Assembly (NCBI GenBank): GCA_022559845.1
Contig: CM040125.1
Span: 291,076,200-291,140,199, forward strand
Source of the DNA: Amorphophallus konjac
Taxonomy: Eukaryota > Streptophyta > Magnoliopsida > Alismatales > Araceae
DNA: 64,000 bases
Direction of reading: 5' to 3'
Shown: positions 31,545-41,216 of the stretch, piece by piece
Layout of the letters: every line of letters starts with the position of its first letter
Position numbering within the stretch: the stretch's first letter is position 1
The notes under the pieces: model-generated
What the model was told of the DNA's origin: nothing
Seen by the model: the letters and a program-made list of their open reading frames with translations, nothing else
Databases searched by the model: none
Program-made: the position numbers and the translations under genes

Positions 31545-31816
31545 TTTTCCGACGGAAATACGAACGGAACTCAATGCCGTCTGAAATTTCAGACGGATTA
31601 TTTCCGTCGAAATATCCGTCCCAAATTTGCGACGTATATAAAGACGGAATATATTCCGTCTATAATTATAGACGGATCTTCAGAGGGAGTCTGGTGTGTC
31701 CTTAATAACAACGGAATTTGTGACGGAAACTAATCCGTCACAAATACAGACGGATTTTAAGACAGAAAACTTTCCGTCTGAAACATCCGTCTGAAATCCC
31801 GCTTTTTTTGGTAGTG
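31545..31816. repeat. Right subterminal repeats and terminal inverted repeat of the CACTA
   Basis: At least ten direct or inverted copies of CCGTCTGAAAT or its complement, then the TIR ending GCTTTTTTTGGTAGTG at 31816. This end keeps the intact CACTA core. The promoter of the element genes should lie on this side, but 5.5 kb of acquired sequence now separates it from tnp2. Confidence 0.9.
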
Positions 31817-32114
31817 GAAGGTAGCCTTCTCTTTCCTAATCCCTCTGTCACCTTTGTCTCGAGCTACCCGAGCCAATGGGGTCGACTATCCTTTATCCGA
31901 GCCAGTTTCTACACGAGGCAGAGTCAGTGGCTGGACGCAGGGAGGTCATCCGAGTCAGCCGAGTGATGGGCTCATACAACGGCGTCAGTTAGATTTTTTG
32001 CTTTTTTGACATGTATTTTCTTGGCTTCGGCCTTCCTGATGTACAAGCGGGTTGTTTAAATAAAAGAGAGGAGCCTTTTGTTTTATCTCATGTCGCTTGC
32101 ACAATGCTCAGTAC
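31817..32114 (+). pseudogene. Tat element resumed: possible 3' end of the second antisense unit
   Basis: After the second GAA copy, a plus-strand frame from 31840 reads LPEPMGSTILYPSQFLHEA and on to RVSRVMGSYNGVS, with a TAG at 31990, followed by AATAAA at 32059-32064. This could be the last exon of the unit whose TATA box is at 12695. Once the solo LTR and CACTA are removed the two parts are under 1 kb apart. No family is recognised and coding status is not proven. Confidence 0.35.
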
Positions 32115-33281
32115 TCAGAAGTAGAACTTGCGTAATGTAGTCGCGTTCCAGGTCCGAGGGATGAGCTCTCCTTCCATCGTGGATAGATGGTATGCTCCTT
32201 TTCTGAGCGTTTTGACCACTTGGTAGGGGCCTTCCCAATTAGGGGATAACTTGCCCGCCGCCCCAAGTGGTCGAGAGGCTTCGGCTTTTTTGAGGATGAA
32301 GTCTCCCGGTTGAAAGTGTCTATCTCGGACTTTGGCGTTGTAGTATCGAGTGAGGCGGCGTCGGTATTCCGTTGCTCTGATGCTGGCAATATCTCGGACT
32401 TCATCTGCTAGGTCGAGGTTTTCGAGCAGTTTCTGGTCGTTTGCCTCGGACGAGAGGCAGATGACTTGGAGGGAGGGGTTGCCAATCTCCAACGGGATCA
32501 CGGCCTCGGTGCCGTATACCAGCTGAAAGGGGCTTTCACCGGTTGCTGTTCTGGGAGTCGTTCTGTGTGACCAAAGTACGTTCGGCAATTCCTCAAGCCA
32601 GTTGCCCTTGGCTTTGCCGAGCCTAGTCTTGATGCCTTTTAAGATAGTCTTATTGTCATTTTCGACCAGCCCGTTAGCCTGAGGTTGGGCGACTGAAGTG
32701 TAGTGATTGCAAATGTTAAGGTCGGCGCACCTGTCTCGGAAATAACGAGAATCAAATTACCGACCGTTATCGCTTACTATCACCCAGGGGATGCCGTAAC
32801 GACAGATGATCGACTTCCAGATGAAATTCCAGACGACTGTCTCGGTGATCCTTGCTGTGGCTTCGGCCTCGATCTACTTAGTGAAGTAATCGATGGCGAC
32901 GATGATGAACTTCTTCTGGGCCTGGGACGTGGGGAACGGCCCGAGGATGTCGATTCCCCAGCGAGCGAAAGGATAAGGCTCGGCTAGGGTGATGAGCTCC
33001 GTTGCTGGCTGATGGACCAAGTGGTCAAATCGCTGGCAGCGGTCACACTGCTGTGTGTAGGCCGAGTAGTCGCGCTGCAGGGTGGGCCACCAATAACCTT
33101 GCCGTAGCAAGATCCTGGCGAGCGACCTTCCCCCTAAATGCGCTCCGCACAGACCTTCGTGAACTTCTTCAATCGCTTGGTTGGCTTCGTCGGTGCTGAG
33201 GCACTTCAAGAGAGGGCCGGAGAAGGATCTCCGGTAGAGAGCACCATCCAGAGTGACGAATCGCCGAGCTTGATACTTCAA
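32115..33281 (-). pseudogene. Tat integrase
   Basis: Residues run from MKYQARRFVTLDGALYRRSF through the HHCC zinc region (HEGLCGAHLGG ... CDRCQ) and catalytic core: first Asp in WGIDILGPF, second in VSDNGR, and Glu retained in QANGLVENDNKTIL. The C-terminal part (HRTTPRTATGESPFQLVYGTEAV, GDFILKKAEASRP, WEGPYQVV) ends at 32115. Two in-frame stops break it: TAG after AIDYFTK near 32874 (expected Trp) and TAA after SDNGR near 32755 (expected Gln). It normally inserts the cDNA in the genome; here it is not translatable in full. Confidence 0.85.
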
Positions 33282-33503
33282 TCTTCGGGCTTCCTGAGGG
33301 TCGGGAGGCTCCTGAGAGTCTTGAAGCCACGATAGATAGGGGGTACGCCAGTCGCTTGGGGAGGCTGAGTCAACAGCTAGGAGCTCTGAATCGATGCTCG
33401 GTAGCTCTAGCTCTTCGAGAAGGACTGATCGAGTACCCTCGGGGTCAAGAGAGGAGGCCAGCCGAGAGAGGGCATCCGCTCGGGAGTTTTCCTCCCGAGC
33501 TAT

Positions 33504-34391
33504 TCAGACTACCTCAAAACTCTCGAACTGTTGTGCCACAGTCTTGACCAGTTGGAGGTATTTGATCATCGGTGCTTCTCGAGCTTCATAATCGCCGTTG
33601 ACCTGGCTATCGACCAGTTGGGAGTCATTGTGAATCCTGACTCGCTCAGCCCCTAACCGCCGGGCCATGCGGACTCCCGATATGAGGGCCTCATACTCGG
33701 AAGCGTTGTTAGATGCTTGGAAGTTGAACTTCTGGGCGTACTGTAGCTCCGCTCCTTCGGGGGACTTCAGGAGAATCCCGGCGCCGCTCCCGGCCAAGTT
33801 GGAAGATCCGTCGACGAACAGTTCCCAGGTTGGCCCGGACGCGGACAGAGATCTTTCTTCAGTCGGGATGGTGCTCTCGGCGATGAAGTCAGTGAGCGCC
33901 TGGCCTTTGATAGCCGAGCGAGGCCGATATGATATATCATAGGCCCCGAGCATGATGGCCCACTTGACGAGGCATCCCGAGACTTCAGGGTGAGCGAGGA
34001 TCCTTTTCAATGGTTCGCTGGTCAGCACGGTGATGGAGTTCCCTTGGAAATAGGGTCGGAGGTGCTTGGCCGAGGTAACCAACGCTAGCACGAGTTTCTC
34101 GATTGCGGGGTACCTTTTCTCAGCCTCGTTGAGCACCTTGCTGGTGTAGTAGACCGGTCTCTTGATTCCTGAGTCATTTCTGACTAGGACCGAGCGAACT
34201 GTGGATGGAGTCGCCGAGACATAGAGATGCAAGGTTTCTCCTGATACGAGCTTGGAAAGCACCGGTGGGGAAGCTAGGAACTCCTTAAGCTTGGCGAACG
34301 CTTTTTGGCATTTCTCATCCCACGCGAATGTAGCAGATGCCATTTTAGGCCCCCTCAACAGTTTGAAGAAGGGTAGGCATCGTTCAGCCAC
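33504..34391 (-). pseudogene. Tat dual RNase H region
   Basis: The first half is the retroviral-type RNase H with connection (CQKAFAKLKEFLASPPVLSK, HLYVSATPSTVRSVLVRND, RPVYYTSKVLNEAEKRYPAIEK). Its first acidic residue is not evident, with VSATPS where VSDTAV-like sequence is usual. The second half (TWELFVDGSSNLAGSGAGIL, NNASEYEALISGVRMA, HNDSQLVDSQVNGDYEA) is the archaeal-type RNase H with D, E and D in place, the hallmark of Tat elements. TGA at 33504 (CGA to TGA) cuts the frame. The downstream linker to integrase (REENSRADALSRLASS) still reads without a gap. Confidence 0.85.
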
Positions 34392-34436
34392 ACGGGACAG
34401 GAATCTGCTGAGCGTGGCAACGCGCCCGGTAAGGCG

Positions 34437-36791
34437 TTAAACATCTTTGATGCAGGTGGGTGGGCGCATGTCCAGGATGGCCTGGACCTTGTCGGGGTTG
34501 GCCTCGATCCCACGCTGGGTGACTAAGAAGCCCAAGAATTTCCCGGACCTTACTCCGAAGGCGCACTTGGCAGGATTGAGCTTCATGTTGTACTTCAGGA
34601 GGGTGTCGAAGGTTTCCGCTAGGTCGGTGAAGTGGTCCTCGGCCTTGGGGGTTTTCATGAGCATGTTGTCGATATAGGCCTCGATGTTCTGATCGAGCTG
34701 TCCCTCGAACATATGATTGACCAGCCTCTGGTACGTGGCTCCAGCACTCTTCAACCCGAAAGGCATCTGGGTGTAGCAGTGTACGCCGAAGTCGGTGATA
34801 AAGGCGGCCTTCTCGATGTCTTCGGGGTGCATCCTGATCTGATGGTAACCTGAATAGGCATATAGGAAGCTGAGTATCTCATTGCCCGAGGTTGAGTCAA
34901 CCAGTTGGTCGATGCTCGGCAAGGGATAGCAGTCCTTTGGGGTAGCCTTATTCAAGTCGGTGAAGTCCACGCACATCCGCCACTTTCCCGAAGCTTTTGG
35001 CACCAGGACGACGTTAGCTAGCCACGTCGGGTACAGGACCGGTCTAAAAAGGCCAGTCTTTTGCCCCTTGGTGACTTGCTCCTTGATAATCGCCTGCTTC
35101 CCTGGTGCGTGCTTCCTTCTGTGTTGTTGCACGTGCTTCATGGCTGGGTCGACGTTGAGCTTATGCCTCACCGTCTCCTCCGGTATCCCGGGGAGTTGAT
35201 CATCAGACCATGCAAAGACCCGGATGTACGCGGAAAGAAACTTCTTGTATTGCTGTTGCACCTCAGATGTTTGGTCGGCTCTGATCTTTACTCCTAGGGT
35301 CGAGTCGTCGTTTAGGAAAATCGCTAGCAATTCGCCTCCAGGCTCGGCGGTTGCGGATTTTTCCTTGACTTCCCGGGGGCCCTTGTTCTTCCCGTCCGGC
35401 CTTGTGGCTTCAACCGAGATATTGTAGTACCTTCTGGCCATGGCATGGTTGCCTCGGACTTCCCCCAACTCATTTTTGGTGGGGAACTTCATCTTTTGGT
35501 GATAGGTAGAAGGCACCGCTTTCGTTCGGCTGAAGATTCTCCGGCCAAAGTTTGCGTTGTATGCTATCATACCTTTGACCACTATGAAGTCCACCATGAC
35601 CGTAACGGTTTTGGGTGGGGTGCCAAGGGTAACTGGCAGGCTTAGGGCTCCCTCGGGATAAGTGGCCTGGCCATTGAACCCGCACAGGGGGGTTCGGATC
35701 GGGCAGAGTTTAGACGGATCCTCCCCCATCTTAAGGAAACACTCATAGGATAATACATCAGGGGCACTTCCATTGTCGACTAGAATTCTATCTACGTTAC
35801 AATGGTTTATTGTGGCCGATATGACTAGGGCGTCGTCATGCTGGGTGCTTAGCCCTTCCAGGTCTTGGTCGAAGAAGACTATGACCTGGGGCTCACTCGG
35901 CGGGGCCCTGGGAGGCTCGATGGCTTGGCTCGCCCGCTCAGCATGACACTTCCTTCCTCGGCCACTGTCTCCTCCTGATGCAACTCCTCCGGCGATGACG
36001 TTGATGTGGACCCCTCGGGGGGCGTTGTCGACTTCCTCTAGGGCACCTCGGTCTTCCTGGTGCCCGGCCACGAACCGGGAGAGGTGCCCCTGACGAACGA
36101 GACGCTCGATCTCGTCCTGGAGCTGATGGCTGTCGCCGGTGTGATGCCCGTGGTCGCTGTAGAATAGGCAATGCTTGCTGCGACTGCGGTTCTTTGACTT
36201 CATTGGCTCGGGTTGGCGGAGGAGGCCCGAGCCTTTGATGTCTTCATATATCTCATACACTGGAGCGGTTAGGGGAGTGTACCGCTCGTACTTCCGTGAC
36301 GGATCCTTGCGTTCCCAATCCCGGTTCCGCCTTTTTCCTTGGCCCGAGCTTGGCTCAGGTGCCCGCTTCTTGTCCCCCTCCCGACCCGAGCCGGTTGCGT
36401 CCCTGCATGCGCTGAGCACTTCTTCGCACTCGGCGTGGCGCAATGCCAGAGTCACTAGCGCGGCAAGGGTCGAGGGAGGGTGGAGGACAAGCTCGAGGCG
36501 GAGGTTCTTGTCGCGGGTACCCCCGATCAGTGCGGTTATGGCCGAGGTGACGTCCAGGCGGGGGATCCTCAGGGCTTCCGATTTGAATCGGATAATGTAG
36601 GCCCGAAGCTTCTCCCCTTGCGCCTGTTTAAGGGCCAAAAGCCCCGCTGCCGGTGAAACTCTCCTTGAGTACTCGCCCGAATTGCTTGAAGTCTCGGATG
36701 GATCCGGGGGCGAGGGCCCGGAACCATGCTTGGGCGTCTTGGACCAAGGTGGTCGCAAAGGCTCGGCACTTGATGGCGTCGAACGCTCCAT
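34437..36791 (-). pseudogene. Tat gag C-terminus, protease and reverse transcriptase with substituted active site
   Basis: The frame covers the gag C-terminal half (KQAQGEKLRAYIIRFKSEAL), a degenerate knuckle (HCLFYSDHGHHTGDS, where the usual second Cys is Ser), protease (DRILVDNGSAPDVLS near 35780) and RT (WRMCVDFTDLNKATPKDCYP, MPFGLKSAGATYQRL, KCAFGVRSGKFLGF). Two RT catalytic aspartates are lost. FLYAYSGYHQ has Tyr where this family has Asp (about 34862), and AYIDNML has Asn in place of the second Asp of YxDD (about 34666). Together these predict a dead polymerase. The frame ends in TAA at 34437 and RNase H resumes in another frame. Confidence 0.9.
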
Positions 36792-37563
36792 AAAGGGTCA
36801 TCAGGGTGTTGAAGCTGTCGAAGTGGTCGGCCGGGTCACCCTGGCCGTCGTAGGGCTTGAAGGTCGGGATGGAGGCTCTGGGAGATACCTCTACCTTCAA
36901 GATATGGTCAGAGAACGGGGATATCTCCTCGTCCTCTGGTGGAGTGGTCTTCTGCAGGGCTCGTAGGGCGCGCTCCTGCTTTACAAAACGCCTCTCGAAT
37001 TCTCGCAGTCGGAGGGATAGCTCCGGCTGCCGCTGCGCCGTAGGGCTGAGGGGGCGTGACGGCAAGCTGTCCTGGCGCTCCCTGGGGACTTCGATCTCCG
37101 GGAGGGGACGGCGTGCCTCATGCATACCCCGCTTCGGCGTGGAGGAAGCCTCTTGCTCCGGAGGGGGGGCTTGCAAGGGTCCTCCTACTTTGTTGCGGAT
37201 AAGCCACTGCCCTCGGAGGGTGAAGCGGCCTCCGGCGGTGTGCTGGGACACGTTCTCGTGGGGAGGGCTCTCCGGAGGGGCGCATGACCTTCCATCCCTG
37301 GCCGCCTGGGTCCTCATGAGTTCCACGAGGACGTCCAGTTTCGTGTTGAGGGCTTGGAAGGCGTCAGCGACGCCGTTAAGCGGCAGCCCTGCCGCGGGGG
37401 GAGGGGGTGGCAGCCCTTCCACGGGGGGAGGGGGCTGTCCGTCGGTGGGAGTGCTGGCACCGGAGGGGGGGTTTTGGGAGGCTTGAGAGGGGCCTCCCCC
37501 CGCCGCCACCATGGCCTTTCCCCTGTCACCGGCGGACCTCCTCCCTGAACTTCTTCGCACCAT
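36628..37563 (-). pseudogene. Tat gag N-terminus
   Basis: ATG at 37563 (MVRRSSGRRSAGDRG), 18 bases after the primer-binding site. A Pro-rich N-terminus is followed by a charged segment (LRLREFERRFVKQERALRAL) and the capsid domain (FKPYDGQGDPADHFDSFNTL, AFATTLVQDAQAWFRALAPG, IRDFKQFGRVLKESF). A frameshift near 36640-36680 separates it from the rest of gag, which continues in the frame of 36791-34437. The longer ORF that begins at 37692 starts inside the LTR and is not the gene start. Confidence 0.85.
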
Positions 37564-37580
37564 CCTGGCTCTTTGGTCGT

Positions 37581-37598
37581 TTCCCACAGACGACGCCA
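37581..37598 (-). other. Primer-binding site of the Tat element
   Basis: On the minus strand TGGCGTCGTCTGTGGGAA begins two bases after the LTR end. Plant Tat elements commonly have TGGCGCCGTCTGTGGGAA here. Confidence 0.8.
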
Positions 37599-37600
37599 GA

Positions 37601-38378
37601 TGAAGGGGCGTGATCTCGTGCTTATCCTGAGCTGGTAGGATGATCACCGAAAAGTGAACTACAGAGAAAGGAAAACGGATCAGGAGGCCCATGGATGGTT
37701 ACCTGGGGAAAACCCTTCGATGCCTAAGTCAGTAGAGCAATGGTGGAAGATATGGAGGGAGGTAGAAAGAGGTGCACGAGATCCCCCAACACCAAGGTGG
37801 TGAAGTGGTTCCTGCTCAGGGGTTTTTAGGTGTGTACTGCCCTTACCTTTCACTGGAGGGAATCCCTGGTTTATATAGTGTGCTCACCTTATGAGTCCTG
37901 TAAGCTGAGGAGTTTCAGGCGGGAGTGACATCCTCATCATGGGATCGTTACGTCCTCATCGTGGGCTCTTCATGGCCTTGAGGGATCATGGATCCTTTAT
38001 CCTCAAAAACTCCTACTCATGAAGGGCTCTTCAACGACTGCGTGGATAAGCACTCGTCAGTCGGTCCGAGCATAAAGGGTACCAGCCCTGTCCGGGCGAT
38101 AGGCATAGCTCGGATGAAGTCAGGTCGGAGTGGGCGCAGGGCGCTTGCCTCTATCCCGATGATGGGATACCTCGGACATGGGTCTTCCTCCGTTCTGACG
38201 CTCAGGCCCTCCGAGCCTAAGGGCCACCGAGGAAGGGTGGGATCCCGAGTAATCCTTATTGGGCTTTTTAGCCTAAGTGGGCCCTGTGGGGCTATCACTT
38301 GGATGAGCTGAGCCTCGTTCAGTCCTGATGGGCCTAGTTCGGCTGCTCTTAGATAGGCTACAGAAATCCCCCTCTCCA
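37601..38378 (-). repeat. 5' LTR of the Tat element
   Basis: 778 bp, partner of 8608-9385. Transcription of gag-pol starts here. CACTATATAAACC (complement near 37868-37880) is a good TATA box in that direction. The right border is exact, since LTR_A sequence resumes after the GGCTC duplicate. Confidence 0.9.
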
Positions 38379-38383
38379 GGCTC

Positions 38384-39734
38384 TATCTTCAAGAATATTC
38401 CACCAAATCACTTCCCGTTTGTTTCTGTCTCTTCTCCCCACTATTATCTCAAGTTTGAGCCATATAACCCAGATTTTAGTGGAGTATATTCATGGGAATC
38501 ATGGGCGAAATATCTGGTTTTAGTCATTTTTGTGTAACACCGACTCCTCGATATTAGGCTCCAAGGCCACCTTCCAGAGCTAATATCTTCCAGACCCTTC
38601 CACTAAAAAGAGTCCCATTTCTTCCTACCTCTTATCTTGACTATTATCTTGAGATTGATCCAGAGATCTCGAGATTTGGCGGACTTATCTCCTGCAATCT
38701 CGATAGAAACTTTTGGGTTCCTATAGATTTCTATATAAATCTACCCAGTTCGCCTGCGTGACGGGGTGCTCTTCTTCGACCTGGGGCGAAGCCATGCTGG
38801 ATTGTCGACTCAACTCTTCGACCCCAGGCTTGAGGGAAGTATTAGCTTTCCATTCCATCTATTTGGGCTTTAATGGGTCATCATTTACCCTCTCTTCTTT
38901 GCCCTAACTTTTCTGATTTTGTCATAGTTTCTGGGTGTCCTGCACATCTTTTGAACCTGTGCGACGGGACGCTCTTCGTCGGCTCGGGGTGGAGTCATGC
39001 TTCATCCTCTTCGTCCTTCTTCGACTCCATATTGAAGAGGAGAGTATCTTCTTTCATTTCCATCTCTTTGGGCTTATTTTCCTCATCTCCACACTTAGTC
39101 CTCCTCTCCTACTTTTAGCGAATCGTCACTGTCTCCACACTTAGTCTTGGCACAGTTTTTTGCACGTTTCTGCATTTTTCTCTGTTTTGCACAACACTTT
39201 TCTCTCTGATCTCTCAATCATTTCTCGTGATTTCAAATCCTAAGCATGCACAACACTCCCACCTCTTTTTTGCACCCATTCATAGGGGTTAAAAACCCTC
39301 CCCCGGTGCGTTCTCCCCCTTTCTTTCATACAACTTTATCATTTCGGGACATATGCTACACTTCACATTCTAATGGGTTTTCTCTCTTTTTTTTGGCTTT
39401 GTTTTGCAGGAGACTATTAATAGAACGTGAGGCCCTTGCTTTCTAGCCGGCTGGAAGGCGAGGAGGTGTCACCCACATCGGTTCCCTACACCCCTTTTCA
39501 AAGCGTGATCACGTTGTAGCAGCTTCCCATTAGGCCGTGTCTTCTTCTTCATTTTCCAAGGTACACAGCGCCATCTTCATCCTTTCTCCATCCTTTTGGT
39601 GCCGTAGAACCTTGGTGAAGATCACGGTCAAGTTCCTCTTCTTCATCGCCCCTTTATTTTTCATGCAATCTCATGTGTATATGCCTGGTCATATATTGTT
39701 TAGTTCGGGGCGGGGTATGTTAATCTATCTACAT
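38384..39734 (+). repeat. LTR_A, 3' part
   Basis: Continues LTR_A after the Tat insertion and aligns with 48560-49542 plus 59729-60102. It carries a TATA box TTCTATATAAATC near 38730 in element orientation. The target sequence ACATATGCTACA (39349-39360), where the LINE entered LTR_B, is uninterrupted here. Placed end: CTACA, 11 bases before the primer-binding site. Confidence 0.7.
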
Positions 39735-41216
39735 CCTAGTTTTTTGGCGATCACGGTGGGACACCTAGTGCCCATCACGTTATATTTTTAGTCTCCTGCA
39801 AGTTGGGTGGGTGTTTATGCATGTCCGGGTAGTCTTCTCCCCATTTTTCTACTGTTCTGTCCAGTCTCGGGTCTGTCAGGGAGACGCGGTCTATCGAAGG
39901 GCTGCCAAGCCCTTTTAGCGGCTATTCCAGGACCTTGGCGGTCTTCCAGTAGACCGCTACTATATTAAAAATGGTCATCCAGTGACCTTCTCATGGTTCT
40001 GATAGGATAGGCGCACTGCTCACAGGGGCCTTGTTCATTCATGCATAACTTTGTCTCCTGACATCGGATTGGGCTGATTTTAATTGCATTGTGTTGCCCT
40101 TTATATTATCTTTACATCCAAACAAAATTTGCATCATTTGGACATCATTTGAATATTTAAAAAGTGCCTCCATTTTTACATTATCTACATTTGGTCTGTT
40201 GGCAGATTCAGGATAGATTCACAGGCATGTTTTCTTTGCTGATTTAAATTGCCTTCTAGAGTTTGTTTAGATTATTTTTTAGTTCCATTGCATAGTCTTT
40301 CGTATTATCATTGCACCCATCTGTCATTTGCATGCATTGGACTCCATTTGCATTGTTAAAACTTGCCTTCATTTTTGCATTTTATGCATAAAGTCCACTT
40401 GTAGGTCGTGGGGCAAACACAAAGGTACGCTGTTCTTTTATGATTTTTCTTATCTTCTAGTACCTAGTTGTCCCTGTTCTGGTCTTACATTATTGTTATT
40501 CATATTGTCTTACATTTTTCATGCATTTGGTTATGCTTGCATAGTTTTATTATTGTCTTGATCTGCTAGATTTAGGCTAGAATTGCATGCACTCCGGTGC
40601 ACATAGGATCATGCATATTTACATATTGTAGTTACATTCCCCCTTGATATGTGATCCTCTCGCTCCCATATTCCTTGGGCTCGACTAGGTGATCTTATTA
40701 GGGACCTCTGTAAGTCCCCGCGAGCCGTGGATTCCCACACGAACGCCGGGCCGGTTGTACCTTCCCACCCTATAGTTTTGCATTTGCATACGTTGTGAGG
40801 GAGTTAGCCTTAGTCAACCCAAAGTTTGGACCTTATTCCCTATAGGATACCTATCTTGAGGGAACTAATCTTAATTTAAAACATTTAAAAGGCTCACCAA
40901 AACTTTGACAATAAACTATTTCACATCATATCAACCTTGTTTGACTTGAGTGAAAGCCTTCATATTGTTTGTATTGTTCGGGCTGGTCTAAGCCCATTTG
41001 TGGTGTGTTGTGTTGCATCCCCCATCATCCATATAAGTTTTGTTGTTAGTCCCATTTAGGCTAGCCCATTTTGTGTGTCCATTATCTAGTCTCATTGTCC
41101 TAGGTCCTTTTTTTTTCTTTTGCATTATTGAGTCAGTCCCCCTCCTTATTCTCTGAGCCCTTACTTCCCTCATTATATTTCCTTGATTTCCATGTATAAA
41201 GTCTCCATTTGCCCTC
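39735..41216 (+). other. Primer-binding site and long leader of internal A
   Basis: Primer-binding site TGGCGATCACGGTGGGA at 39746-39762. The following 1.4 kb is a T-rich leader with no ORF of note, some 97 percent alike in internal B where compared. It contains the repeated phrase GCATTGGACTCCATTTGCAT-like words and ends at the gag ATG. Ogre's extra ORF1, usual at this place, is absent. Confidence 0.65.

Larger units (their letters stand above)
15116..31816 (-). mobile_element. CACTA (En/Spm) DNA transposon, 16.7 kb
   Basis: The right end in inverse orientation reads CACTACCAAAAAAAGCGGG, and the left end reads CACAACCAGAAAAAGCGGG. The terminal inverted repeats match at 28 of the first 30 positions. 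The 3-bp duplication GAA lies on both sides (15113-15115 and 31817-31819), as CACTA elements make. Both ends carry many short subterminal copies of CCGTCTGAAAT in both orientations. Two genes are read on the minus strand: tnp2-type transposase, then a PF03004-type second protein. The transcriptional 5' side (26546-31545) is filled with foreign fragments and minisatellites. The left CACTA core has mutated to CACAA and tnp2 is frameshifted, so autonomous movement is unlikely. Confidence 0.95.
8608..38378 (-). mobile_element. Tat-lineage Ty3/gypsy retrotransposon with antisense ORFs, carrying two nested insertions
   Basis: Bounded by two 778-bp LTRs without length difference (8608-9385 and 37601-38378). 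Flanking 5-mers GTCTC (8603-8607) and GGCTC (38379-38383) are a target-site duplication with one mismatch. On the minus strand it encodes gag, protease, RT, RNase H, a second (archaeal-type) RNase H and integrase. The dual RNase H is diagnostic of the Tat branch. The primer-binding site, complement of 37581-37598 (TGGCGTCGTCTGTGGGAA), is the form common in plant Tat elements. Between integrase and the 3' LTR lie ORFs on the opposite strand. Excluding the solo LTR and the CACTA it is about 11 kb. All coding regions carry stops or lost active-site residues. Confidence 0.9.

Noticed and set aside
30749..31733. Several 150-250-codon Pro/Ser or Arg/Gly ORFs
   Set aside because: They arise from the homopurine minisatellite on both strands, with low complexity in all frames and no domain.
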